Assembly: GCF_000964405.1 (NCBI RefSeq)
Contig: NZ_BANE01000168.1
Location: forward strand, 1 to 48,754
Origin: Novacetimonas hansenii JCM 7643
GTDB taxonomy: Bacteria; Pseudomonadota; Alphaproteobacteria; Acetobacterales; Acetobacteraceae
Length of the DNA: 48,754 nucleotides
Direction of reading: 5' to 3'
How positions within the stretch are numbered: position 1 is the stretch's first letter; each line of letters begins with the position of its first letter. Below the pieces are notes generated by a model that saw nothing but the letters and a program-made list of their open reading frames with translations, was not told the DNA's origin and searched no databases. This document shows, in pieces, positions 33,196 to 42,600 of the stretch. Made by a program: the position numbers and the translations under genes.

Positions 33196-36100
33196 ATGGT
33201 GTTTTTCAAAGAGTTTTCTGGTCCGGTGGATGCCCCTTCACCCCTGCGGCAACGGATAACCGATGCGTGGCGTCGGCCCGAACGTGAGTGCATTGCCGCG
33301 CTGGCTCCGGCTGCGACGCTGACCCCGGCGCAGGGCGCGCATACAACCGCACTTGCAACAAGCCTGACCGAGGGATTGCGCCATAACCGCGCACCTGGTG
33401 GGGTGGAGGCACTGGTGCAGGAATTCTCCCTTTCCTCTGCCGAAGGGGTGGCTTTGATGTGTCTGGCCGAAGCACTTCTGCGCATTCCCGACAGCGCCAC
33501 GCGCGATGCCCTGATCCGTGACAAGATCGGCTCAGGCGACTGGATGGCGCATATTTCGCGCGACCGTCCGTTATTTACCAATGCCGCCGCATGGGGACTG
33601 CTGGTGACGGGACGCCTGACGGGGACGGAAACACACAAGGAAGCCGGTCTTGCACGGGCGCTGAAGGGACTTGTGGGCCGATGCGCCGAACCCGTGATCC
33701 GCAAGGCCGTCGATCTGGCCATGCGCATGATGGGCGAACAGTTCGTCGTGGGGGAAACCATCGAATCCGCGCTGAAGAACAGCGAAAATCTGGAGGCAAT
33801 GGGCTTTCGCTATTCCTACGACATGCTGGGGGAGGCGGCGTTGACGGCACACGATGCCGAACGGTACCGGCAGGACTATATCACGGCCATCCATGCAATC
33901 GGCAGGCAGGCACAGGGTGCGGATGTATATGAACGCCCCGGCATCTCGATCAAGCTGTCTGCGCTTCATCCGCGTTACAGCAGGGCGCAGCGCGCACGCG
34001 TGATGGCTGAACTTCTGCCGGTGGTGATCGAACTGACCGTTCTGGCGCGGCAGTATGACATCGGCCTGAACATTGATGCGGAAGAGAGTGAACGGCTTGA
34101 ACTCTCGCTCGACCTGCTGGAAGGGCTGTGCCATGAACCGGCCCTGCAGGGATGGAACGGCATCGGCTTCGTCGTTCAGGCCTATGGCCGTCGTGCGCCC
34201 TTCGTGCTGGATTTCATAATCGACCTCGCACGACGTACCGGCCATCGCATGATGGTGCGCCTGGTAAAAGGCGCCTACTGGGACAGTGAAATCAAGAAGG
34301 CGCAGATCGAGGGGGTACAGGATTTCCCCGTTTATACGCGCAAGGTCCATACCGACATCAGCTACATCGCCTGCGCGCGCAAGCTGCTTGATGCACGCGA
34401 CGTCATATTCCCCCAGTTCGCGACCCACAACGCCCGCACGCTTGCGACCATACATACGCTCGCGGGGCCGGAATTCCATGTCGGTTCCTATGAATTCCAG
34501 TGCCTGCATGGCATGGGGGAACCCTTGTACAAGGAAGTCGTTGGCCCCGGAAAGCTGGACCGGCCCGCGCGCATCTATGCCCCTGTCGGGACACATGAAA
34601 CATTACTGGCCTATCTGGTGCGACGCCTTTTGGAAAACGGGGCGAATTCCTCCTTTGTGAACCAGATCGGGGATGAACGCGTGCCGGTTTCCACCCTGGT
34701 GGCGGACCCTATGGCCATTGCACACGGCATCGTGCCGTTCGGCGCCCCCAATCCGGCGATCACCGCCCCGCCCGACCTGTTCGCACCGGAACGCCGCAAT
34801 TCCGCGGGGCTGGACCTGAATGATGAAAATACCCTTGCAGCACTGGGTGCGGGGCTGGTGGCGGAGATGCCTTCATGGACATGTGCACCGATGGTTGCCA
34901 CATCCATCCCGACCGGACGTATGCTGGATGTTGAAAACCCGTCGGACCGGCGTGACATCGTGGGGACATGGGCCCCCGCCGATATCGCCATCATCCCCGC
35001 CGTCATGGACAGTGCCGTTGCAGGTAGCAAGGTCTGGGCCGGGGTGCCGCCCACAGAACGTGCCGAAATACTGACACGCGCGGCGGACATCATGGAATCA
35101 CGCCGCGATGCGCTGCTTGGCCTGATTGTGCGTGAAGCGGGGAAATCCTTTCCAAACGCCATTGCCGAAATTCGCGAAGCCGTTGATTTTCTGCGTTATT
35201 ATGCGGCTCAGGTCCGTGCTGAATTCGATAATGCCACCCATATCCCCCTTGGCCCTGTTATATGTATCAGCCCATGGAATTTCCCGCTGGCAATCTTTAC
35301 GGGACAGGTTGCAGCAGCACTGGCTGCGGGAAATAGCGTCGTCGCCAAACCGGCGGAAGAAACACCCCTGATTGCGGCACAGGCCGTCAGTATCCTGCAT
35401 CAGGCGGGCATTCCCACAGACGTCCTGCAACTGCTGCCTGGGGCAGGGGATGTGGGTGCGGCCCTTGTTGCAGCGCCACAGGTGGCAGGCGTGATGTTTA
35501 CCGGATCAACCATGGTGGCGCAGTCGATCAACCGGCGGCTTGCACCCCGTCGTGGCCGCATGGGACAGCCCGTACCGCTGATCGCTGAAACGGGGGGGCA
35601 GAACGCGATGATCGTGGATTCCTCCGCCCTTGCGGAACAGGTCGTCACCGATGTTGTTGCCTCAGCCTTCGACAGCGCGGGACAGAGATGTTCGGCATTG
35701 CGCATCCTGTGTGTGCAGGAAGACTGCGCCGATCATGTGCTGGCGATGCTGCGTGGGGCGATGCGCGAACTGCAACTTGGCAATACCGCCATGCTGTCCA
35801 CCGACATCGGGCCGGTCATCACGCCCGATGCGGCAAAAGGGATAGAGGCGCATATCGAGGCCCTGCGTGCAAAGGGCGCGCCCGTGTTCCGCGTGCAGGC
35901 CCCGCCACAATGCGACCATGGCAGCTTCGTCTCCCCAACCCTGATCGAGATTGATTCCATCTCTGACCTTGGGCCAGAAATCTTTGGGCCCGTGTTACAT
36001 GTCTTGCGTTACCGTCGGCAGACACTCGATACCGTCATCGATGCCATCAATGCATTGGGCTATGGCCTGACGGGGGGGCTGCATACCCGTATCGAAACCA

Positions 36101-36852
36101 CGGTCGAACATGTGACGCAACGCCTGAACGTGGGGAATCTGTATATCAACCGCAACACGATTGGCGCGGTTGTCGGGGTACAGCCCTTTGGTGGGCGTGG
36201 CCTGTCAGGAACGGGACCAAAGGCGGGGGGGCCGCTGATCCTGCGGCGCCTTGTCGCACAATGCCCCGCGATGATCGCCCTGCCGCGCGGCATGACCGCC
36301 GGACAGGTGCCGGCAATGATGCAGACATGGCATGACTGGCTGGTGGGAACCGGGCAACGCCAGGTAGCACGATATGTGGCTGATATGATGAAAGCCCCGC
36401 TTGTCGGCGCACAGATGATGTTGCCTGGTCCGGTGGGAGAGGAAAATCTCTATCACCTCATGCCGCGTGGCAACGTCCTGTGCATCGGCGGCGGCACGCG
36501 CGGGGAACTGCTGACAGTCATATCCATGGCACTGTCATGTGGTAATACGGTGTTCGTAACCGGAGCAGAAGGGGAGACGACATGGCTGTCGGGACTGCCC
36601 ACGCATATCGCACAACATGTACACGCTGTTCATGACGTGGGGCAGCACACATATGCGGTCGTAATTGGCACCCGCGACAATGACAGTTTCCGAACGATCA
36701 CGCACACACTTGCCAATGGGACAGGGGCGATTACGTCCGCCTTCCTGCTGCAAGATGGCGACCTGAGACGGGAATTCCTGTTGGAGGAACAGTGCCGCAG
36801 CACCAACACGACAGCAGCGGGTGGTAATGCAAGCCTGATGGCAATCGGGTAA
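33196..36852 (+). CDS. putA: Bifunctional proline dehydrogenase / glutamate semialdehyde dehydrogenase
   Basis: A 1,218-residue PutA that oxidises proline to pyrroline-5-carboxylate and then glutamate. The FAD proline dehydrogenase barrel spans about residues 190-490 (SIKLSALHPRY, MVRLVKGAYWDSEIK near residue 350) and the NAD aldehyde dehydrogenase about 600-1040, with catalytic Glu near 797 (PLIAETGGQNAM) and Cys near 831 (SAGQRCSALRIL). The N-terminus lacks the ribbon-helix-helix of E. coli PutA, so it should not repress its own gene. A C-terminal domain of about 150 residues follows, as in long type-B PutA enzymes. The ATG has only a weak GGGA upstream. A hairpin follows the stop. Confidence 0.93.
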   Translation: MVFFKEFSGPVDAPSPLRQRITDAWRRPERECIAALAPAATLTPAQGAHTTALATSLTEGLRHNRAPGGVEALVQEFSLSSAEGVALMCLAEALLRIPDSATRDALIRDKIGSGDWMAHISRDRPLFTNAAAWGLLVTGRLTGTETHKEAGLARALKGLVGRCAEPVIRKAVDLAMRMMGEQFVVGETIESALKNSENLEAMGFRYSYDMLGEAALTAHDAERYRQDYITAIHAIGRQAQGADVYERPGISIKLSALHPRYSRAQRARVMAELLPVVIELTVLARQYDIGLNIDAEESERLELSLDLLEGLCHEPALQGWNGIGFVVQAYGRRAPFVLDFIIDLARRTGHRMMVRLVKGAYWDSEIKKAQIEGVQDFPVYTRKVHTDISYIACARKLLDARDVIFPQFATHNARTLATIHTLAGPEFHVGSYEFQCLHGMGEPLYKEVVGPGKLDRPARIYAPVGTHETLLAYLVRRLLENGANSSFVNQIGDERVPVSTLVADPMAIAHGIVPFGAPNPAITAPPDLFAPERRNSAGLDLNDENTLAALGAGLVAEMPSWTCAPMVATSIPTGRMLDVENPSDRRDIVGTWAPADIAIIPAVMDSAVAGSKVWAGVPPTERAEILTRAADIMESRRDALLGLIVREAGKSFPNAIAEIREAVDFLRYYAAQVRAEFDNATHIPLGPVICISPWNFPLAIFTGQVAAALAAGNSVVAKPAEETPLIAAQAVSILHQAGIPTDVLQLLPGAGDVGAALVAAPQVAGVMFTGSTMVAQSINRRLAPRRGRMGQPVPLIAETGGQNAMIVDSSALAEQVVTDVVASAFDSAGQRCSALRILCVQEDCADHVLAMLRGAMRELQLGNTAMLSTDIGPVITPDAAKGIEAHIEALRAKGAPVFRVQAPPQCDHGSFVSPTLIEIDSISDLGPEIFGPVLHVLRYRRQTLDTVIDAINALGYGLTGGLHTRIETTVEHVTQRLNVGNLYINRNTIGAVVGVQPFGGRGLSGTGPKAGGPLILRRLVAQCPAMIALPRGMTAGQVPAMMQTWHDWLVGTGQRQVARYVADMMKAPLVGAQMMLPGPVGEENLYHLMPRGNVLCIGGGTRGELLTVISMALSCGNTVFVTGAEGETTWLSGLPTHIAQHVHAVHDVGQHTYAVVIGTRDNDSFRTITHTLANGTGAITSAFLLQDGDLRREFLLEEQCRSTNTTAAGGNASLMAIG

Positions 36853-36868
36853 GCAACCGCACACAGGG

Positions 36869-36891
36869 CGCCATCTTTGAAAAAGATGGCG
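36869..36891. terminator. Hairpin after putA
   Basis: Perfect 10-bp arms CGCCATCTTT (36869-36878) and AAAGATGGCG (36882-36891) with a GAA loop, 17 bases after the putA stop and between convergent putA and gabT. It probably terminates from both sides. The bases after it (TCTGAAAG) resemble the flanks of the AAGCTT hairpin repeats. Confidence 0.65.
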
Positions 36892-36946
36892 TCTGAAAGA
36901 TCACTCTTGCACCGGCATGTTGCCAGGCCGGCCTGCCGGGCAGGTT

Positions 36947-38227
36947 TCAGCAGCCTCCGGCAAGCACCTGCTCTATGATATCCATGCCTTCGTCAATGAT
37001 TTCATCTGATGCCGTAAGCGGGACAAGAATGCGGATGGTCGCACCCTGCACCCCGCATGACAGCAGGATCAGACCTTTGTCACATGCCTTTGCACAGATC
37101 GCGGCAGCAGCGTTGTCACGCAATCTTACGTCACCATGGGCGTGCAATATGTCGAATGCAATCATTGCCCCCAATCCCCGTGGGGCGCTGATCGGCAGGA
37201 GCGTCGTATCCTCATGCAATTGCATGATACGCGCGCGCATCCTTTCGCCAATGACATTGGCGCGCGCGGGCAGGTCTTCTTCCTCCATGATATCCAGCAC
37301 GGCAAGTGCCGCGGCACAGGCCAGTGGTGCACCGGCATAGGTTCCGCCCAGGCCACCCGGTCCAACCGCATCCATCAGGTCCGCGCGCCCGATGACACCC
37401 GACAGGGGCAGGCCACCCCCCATGGATTTTGCAACCGCCACAAGATCCGGTTCAACCCCGGAATGGGTGATGGCGAACATCCGGCCAGTACGGCCAAAGC
37501 CACTTTGCACCTCATCCGCAATCAGCTTGATCCCATGTGCATCGCAGATCTGGCGCAGGCGATGCAGCAATTCAGGCGGCGCCACACGAAAGCCGCCTTC
37601 TCCCTGCACGGGTTCAATGATAATCGCGGCAACGTGGGACGGATCAATATCCGCGGCGAACACAAAGCCAAGCATCTTCAGGCTGTCATCCACCGTAATA
37701 TCCCCATCGGGGAAGGGGATATGATAGACTTCACCCGGCAGCGTCCCGAACGGTTTCTTATAGGGCCGGACCTTTCCTGTCATGGCCGAGGCCAGCAGCG
37801 TGCGGCCATGGAACCCCCCACAAAACGCAATCACCCCTGTACGCCCTGTTGCGGCACGGGCGATTTTCACGGCATTTTCGGTGGCTTCCCCGCCAGTGGT
37901 GAAAAAGATGGTTTTTGCCGGGCCGGAAAATGGGGCGAGAAGATTCAGCCGTTCCGCCAGAGTGATATAGGATTCATAGGCCGAGACCTGAAAGGCGGTA
38001 TGTGTAAAACGTTCCAGTTGCGCCTGTACCGCCGCCATGACCCGGGGATGGCGATGCCCAACATTCAGGACTGCGATGCCACCCGCAAAATCTATATAGC
38101 GACGATTTTCAATATCCCACACTTCAGCATTCAGGGCACGGTCGGCGAAAATGGGGGTCGAAGTCGCAACACCACGTGCAACGGCGCGTTCACGCCGGGC
38201 ACGCAGTTCCTGATTGGTGATCGTCAT
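36947..38227 (-). CDS. gabT: 4-aminobutyrate aminotransferase (class III)
   Basis: A 426-residue class III PLP aminotransferase, matching E. coli GabT (426). The PLP lysine is Lys267 in VAVAKSMGGGLP; other marks are TTGGEATENAVKIAR (110-124), the FCGGFHGRTL cofactor loop (135-144), IIIEPVQGEGGF and IADEVQSGFGRTG. It should transfer the amino group of GABA to 2-oxoglutarate, giving succinate semialdehyde and glutamate. 5-Aminovalerate is a possible substrate. It is convergent with putA and downstream of a hairpin. No succinate semialdehyde dehydrogenase is in the window, unless the dehydrogenase at 28652 does the job. Confidence 0.9.
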   Translation of the reverse strand: MTITNQELRARRERAVARGVATSTPIFADRALNAEVWDIENRRYIDFAGGIAVLNVGHRHPRVMAAVQAQLERFTHTAFQVSAYESYITLAERLNLLAPFSGPAKTIFFTTGGEATENAVKIARAATGRTGVIAFCGGFHGRTLLASAMTGKVRPYKKPFGTLPGEVYHIPFPDGDITVDDSLKMLGFVFAADIDPSHVAAIIIEPVQGEGGFRVAPPELLHRLRQICDAHGIKLIADEVQSGFGRTGRMFAITHSGVEPDLVAVAKSMGGGLPLSGVIGRADLMDAVGPGGLGGTYAGAPLACAAALAVLDIMEEEDLPARANVIGERMRARIMQLHEDTTLLPISAPRGLGAMIAFDILHAHGDVRLRDNAAAAICAKACDKGLILLSCGVQGATIRILVPLTASDEIIDEGMDIIEQVLAGGC

Positions 38228-38315
38228 TGCCGTTTTCCTTTCATGCCTGTCATCGCAGGGGAGTGAAGGAAAAGGGATAGGAAGGTTGGGGCAGGGCAGG
38301 AAGTTGTCTTTTATC

Positions 38316-38348
38316 CCACGGGTGGTGATGAAAAATCACCACCCGTGG
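38316..38348 (-). terminator. 14-bp-stem hairpin downstream of aquaporin gene
   Basis: Perfect 14-bp arms (38316-38329 and 38335-38348) with a 5-base loop, 39 bases beyond the aquaporin stop on the minus strand and upstream of gabT. It is the strongest stem of the window. The T-tract is missing in the leftward direction, so termination may need more than the stem, but separation of the two genes is its likely role. Confidence 0.65.
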
Positions 38349-38387
38349 CTGTTCCCCAATCTGACAGCATTCTTTGCTGTCTCTCTT

Positions 38388-39440
38388 TCAATCCGCAGTT
38401 GGCGTGACCCTGGCTTTTGCCAGTTCCTCCAGATGTGCGCGATAGGCATCGTAATGTTCAGGGGCAGCATGTTTAAAGTGGGGATCATCCAGATGGGGGA
38501 CGCGGCCATGATGACCGAAATTGACCAACCGTGCCTCCAGAAGATGAATCTTGCCAAACAGGTCACACTGGATAGCAAGAACCGCAAGTGACGATCCTGC
38601 AAAAGGACCGATCAGATAAATCCACAGGCTGGTCCATGTCCCATCGAACAGTGCCGGTCCAAGGCTGCGTGCAAAATTGACGCTGTTGCCCGACAGCCAT
38701 GCGGTCAGGGGATTCATGACAAGGAAGAATATCCCGCCGATCCATGGGGTCACAGCCTTGTAACGCGGATGCGCCGCAAGCCAGTAAAGCGTGATGATCA
38801 ATAACCCGGTCACAAGTGCCTCAGACCCCAGGGCGTACCAGACTGAAATGCTCGTATAGGGGATGGTCGCACCGTAATGCACCTCGCGCGACAACAGGTG
38901 CCACGGGGCAAAAACCAGCCCCAGGGCATAAACCACCGCCGTTCCTGCCAACGCGCCCACGATCTGCGCAATGGCATAGCCAACGGCATCAATCCAGACG
39001 ATCCTGCGCGAGAGCATGAACGCCAGGGTGACGGAGGGATTGAGGTGCGCGCCACTGATCTTGCCAAACGGTGTCATCGCCGCTGCTGTTCCCGCCATAC
39101 CAAAACACAGGCCACACAGAGCGGTCTGGATATTTGGATACGGTGCCAGCAGGCGGGCAAGGAACGTGCCTGGCGCACTCAGCAGGATGACACAGACCAG
39201 CCCGACGATCATCAGCACGGCCGTGGCAAGGGCCTCGCACCAATAAAGTCGCCAATGAAATGGCCTGTCGGGGTGGGGTGCCCCCGACAGGGGCCGGTCG
39301 TGAAAGTGAATGTGGAAATGCGGCCAGTGGATATGCGGCAGTTGCACATGAGGAAGATGAAAGTGCGGCAGGTGCATATGCGGCATATGAAAATGCCGCG
39401 GCCCATCCTTGTGTTCCGTACTGTCCTGATGTTCCGACAT
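38388..39440 (-). CDS. MIP/aquaporin-family channel with His-rich N-terminus
   Basis: A 350-residue major intrinsic protein. Residues 1-63 contain 17 histidines, with five consecutive pentapeptides of the form (M/L/W)PHxH (MPHMH, LPHFH, LPHVQ, LPHIH, WPHFH), a likely metal- or proton-responsive cytoplasmic tail. The channel follows from about residue 70 with six membrane helices. The first pore loop reads SGAHLNPSVTLAF (NPS instead of NPA); the second reads SGNSVNFARSLGP, where NPA is NFA. So both pore signatures are altered and the permeant may be other than water or glycerol. ATG 39440 follows GGACAGG; ATGs at 39452 and 39482 are alternatives. Downstream of ndvB, same strand, 240 bases away. 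Confidence 0.82.
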   Translation of the reverse strand: MSEHQDSTEHKDGPRHFHMPHMHLPHFHLPHVQLPHIHWPHFHIHFHDRPLSGAPHPDRPFHWRLYWCEALATAVLMIVGLVCVILLSAPGTFLARLLAPYPNIQTALCGLCFGMAGTAAAMTPFGKISGAHLNPSVTLAFMLSRRIVWIDAVGYAIAQIVGALAGTAVVYALGLVFAPWHLLSREVHYGATIPYTSISVWYALGSEALVTGLLIITLYWLAAHPRYKAVTPWIGGIFFLVMNPLTAWLSGNSVNFARSLGPALFDGTWTSLWIYLIGPFAGSSLAVLAIQCDLFGKIHLLEARLVNFGHHGRVPHLDDPHFKHAAPEHYDAYRAHLEELAKARVTPTAD

Positions 39441-39681
39441 TATCCTGTCCATGTATTCATCATGCCATGAAAGCAGAAACACATCATATTCCCATATTAT
39501 TTTTTGTCATTACATTTGAATACATAGGTCATATTAACAGTTTTAATCGTAAATACATCGTGATAACCCAACATATTCATTTATTTTATTATATTTATAT
39601 ATGTGTTTTAGGTTCTTATAAAATCATATACTCGCGACATACATCAGGTATATCCAATAATTATTTTCATGATCACCATGA

Positions 39682-42600
39682 CTATCCAAGTATAGCCGAT
39701 ATCGTATGTTGCTTCCCATCATCTGACATCCTGACCCGATGCCCCATCACCACAACCTGCCCATCCATCAACAGTCGCGTCACCCCGCGGCAGACATGGT
39801 TCGGGTTTTCAATGGTGATGACATACAACGCCGTTCGCCATGCAAGCTTTGCCTCAAAACCAGGCCAGCCAGCGGGAATGCAGGGATCAAGTATCAGTTC
39901 GTCACCCTCTATGCGGATGCCAAGAATGGTTTCACATCCCACCCGCTGCATCCATCCGGCGGACCCTGTATACCATGACCATCCGCCACGCCCTTCGTGC
40001 GGGGGACGGGAATAGATATCCGCCGCCACCACATACGGTTCCAGCCGATAGAGTTGTGCCGCACGCATCGTCAGGGCGTGCGTAATGGGAAGCAGGTCGT
40101 GAAACAGGGCATGGGCACGATCCCCATCATGCAACCCAGCCACCGCCATGACAGTCCACAGCGCCGCATGCGTATATTGGCCGCCATTTTCACGAATGCC
40201 CGGCGGATACCCACGGATATAGCCGGGGTCTGGGCCATTTCCGCCGAATGGCGGTGCAAGCACCAGGACCAGCCCATGCGGTTGCCCCGCCAGACGCTGC
40301 ATGACGGACCGCATGGCGTGCGCGGCACGTTCGGGCATTGCCACCCCCGACAGGACCGCCCATGATTGCGAAATCGCATCGATCTGGCATTCTGTATTAA
40401 GGTGCGAGCCCAATGGTGTACCATCGTCGAAATAGGCCCGCAGGTACCAATCCCCATCCCATGCCTGTTCCAAAGCACCCGCCAACGCATCCGCATGGGC
40501 CTGCCATGTATCGGCACGGGCATCCGCCCCACGTTCGCGCGCAAACGTGATAAAATCCATCAGGGCCGCATGCAGGAACCATCCCAGCCATACGCTCTCT
40601 CCACGGCCCTGTTCCCCCACACGGTTCATCCCGTCGTTCCAGTCGCCCGTTCCCATCAGGGGAAGGCCATGTACGCCCACCCGCATGCTGTGATCCAGCG
40701 CACGTGCACAATGTTCAAAAAGGGAGCTGGTAACAGCCGAAATGGCAGGTACCATGAAACGATCATGCTCGGTCAGGGATAGCGGCGGCGCCTCCAGAAA
40801 CGAGACCGGCTCATCAAGGATACCGCGATCACCACTGACCCGGACGTAATGGGCAACGCTATGGGCCAGCCACGCACAGTCGTCCGAGATATGAGTACGC
40901 ACGCCCGCCCCTGTCTGGGGCAGCCACCAGTGCTGCACATCCCCTTCGACAAACTGGCGCGATGCAGCATGCAGCAGATGCGCCCGCACCCGCGCGGGAC
41001 AGGCAGACACCACAGCCATGCCGTCCTGCAACTGATCGCGAAACCCGAAGGCTCCGCTGGCCTGGTAAAAACCTGCCCGCGCCTGGATACGGCTGCTGAG
41101 GGTCTGGTAAAGAAGCCAGCCGTTGAGCATGATATCCATCGCGCGATCAGGCGTGCGAACCTGCATCGAACAGGCCAGCCCCTCCCACCGGGCCCTGACG
41201 TCATTGAGGACGGCATCAAGGCTGGTCGCACGGTATTTTGCCACAAGGGCACGCGCGGCGTCTTCATCCTCTCCTTCCCCCAACAGGCAGACAACCTCCA
41301 CCCGTCCATCGGGGGGCAGGGTCACGATCGTCTGCAATACCCCACACGGGTCCAGCCCCGCGCCCAGGGCTCCGGCCACGCCACCAGGCCGCATGAAGGC
41401 CATCGGCGCGTCAAGCGTGCCATGACGTCCCATAAAGGCCGCCCGATCCCCGCAGGCTGCGGTGCTATATCCGCCGATATCAAGGAAGGCGACACGACGG
41501 CCATATGTTACGTTCCACGGATTACGCGCAAACAGCGCCCCACTTTGCGCATCAAGCCCGGTAATGACGAACGGGGCGGCCATCGCACGTGCGGCCCCCA
41601 GCACCCATTCGACATACGCGGTGACAGACAGCGTACGCGGGCGTTGGGACAGGTTATGCAACTGGATGCGCGAAATCTTGACCGGGTCGGTGTCAGGTAC
41701 GTACTGCAGCACCGTGCTGGCAATGTCATGGGCCACGCGTTCATGGCGGGTATAACCGCGCCCATGGCAGGTCACATAGGTCGCCCCCGCTTCCCGGCGG
41801 GTCGCAGCCAATGGGCACCATAGGTCACGTGTGTCCTGATCCTCAAAATAAAAGGCTTCGCCGGCACGGTCACTCACCGGGTCATTCGACCATGGCGTCA
41901 ACTGGTGCTCGCGGCTGTTCAGCGCCCATGTATATCCCGCCCCTTCGGCAGAAACCTGAAAACCAAAATCGTCATTGGCGATGACATTCACCCACGGCGC
42001 AGGCGTCGTACGACCCGGTGCAAGAATTACGACATATTCCCGGCCATCATCAGCAAAACCCCCGAAGCCATTGAAGAACTCCAGTTCAGGCAGGACAGGC
42101 ACCCCAAGGGCGGGAACGTCGGCCCCCGGCATACCCCTTGTCATGACGGGGAGGGAGGAGGTCAAGGCTTCCGCCTGTTCCAGTTGCTCTGCAATGGGAC
42201 GGGCCGCTGACAGCACAACACGCGCCACCGACAGCAGCAGGTCGCGCATGGCAGGCAGGATCAGGTCCGCGCGGAGCGTACGCACCGACCCCGCACCTGC
42301 GACCAAACGTCCGGTCGCACGCACCAGGTCATCCAGCGAAATCTGAAGATCCTGCAGGTAAGACGACGGGTGTTCATTCAGGATGACGATATCCACCGCC
42401 AGCTGCTTAAGCTGGAAATATTCCTGCGCCTGCAGCAGGTGACGTACTACATCGGTATTGGCATTGTCACGTATCCGCAGGAGTACGATCGGCAGGTCCC
42501 CTGAAATCCCCTGTTCCCACAACAGGGGCTGCGCGCCGACCCCCTTACTGATGCACACCGCCTCGGCCCGCAGGGCCGGGCCTGCAAATATGATGTGCCC

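Noticed and set aside
33571-34596. Minus-strand open frame inside putA
   Set aside because: It is antisense to the proline dehydrogenase domain and resembles nothing; it has no credible ribosome binding site.
37136-38266. Plus-strand open frame of over 370 codons opposite gabT
   Set aside because: The protein has no family features and the opposite strand encodes a complete class III aminotransferase. GC-rich genes often leave the reverse frame open.
38914-39100. Glycerol-facilitator reading of the MIP channel
   Set aside because: There is no glpK or glpD nearby, and both pore motifs deviate from the aquaglyceroporin pattern, so I did not assign GlpF.
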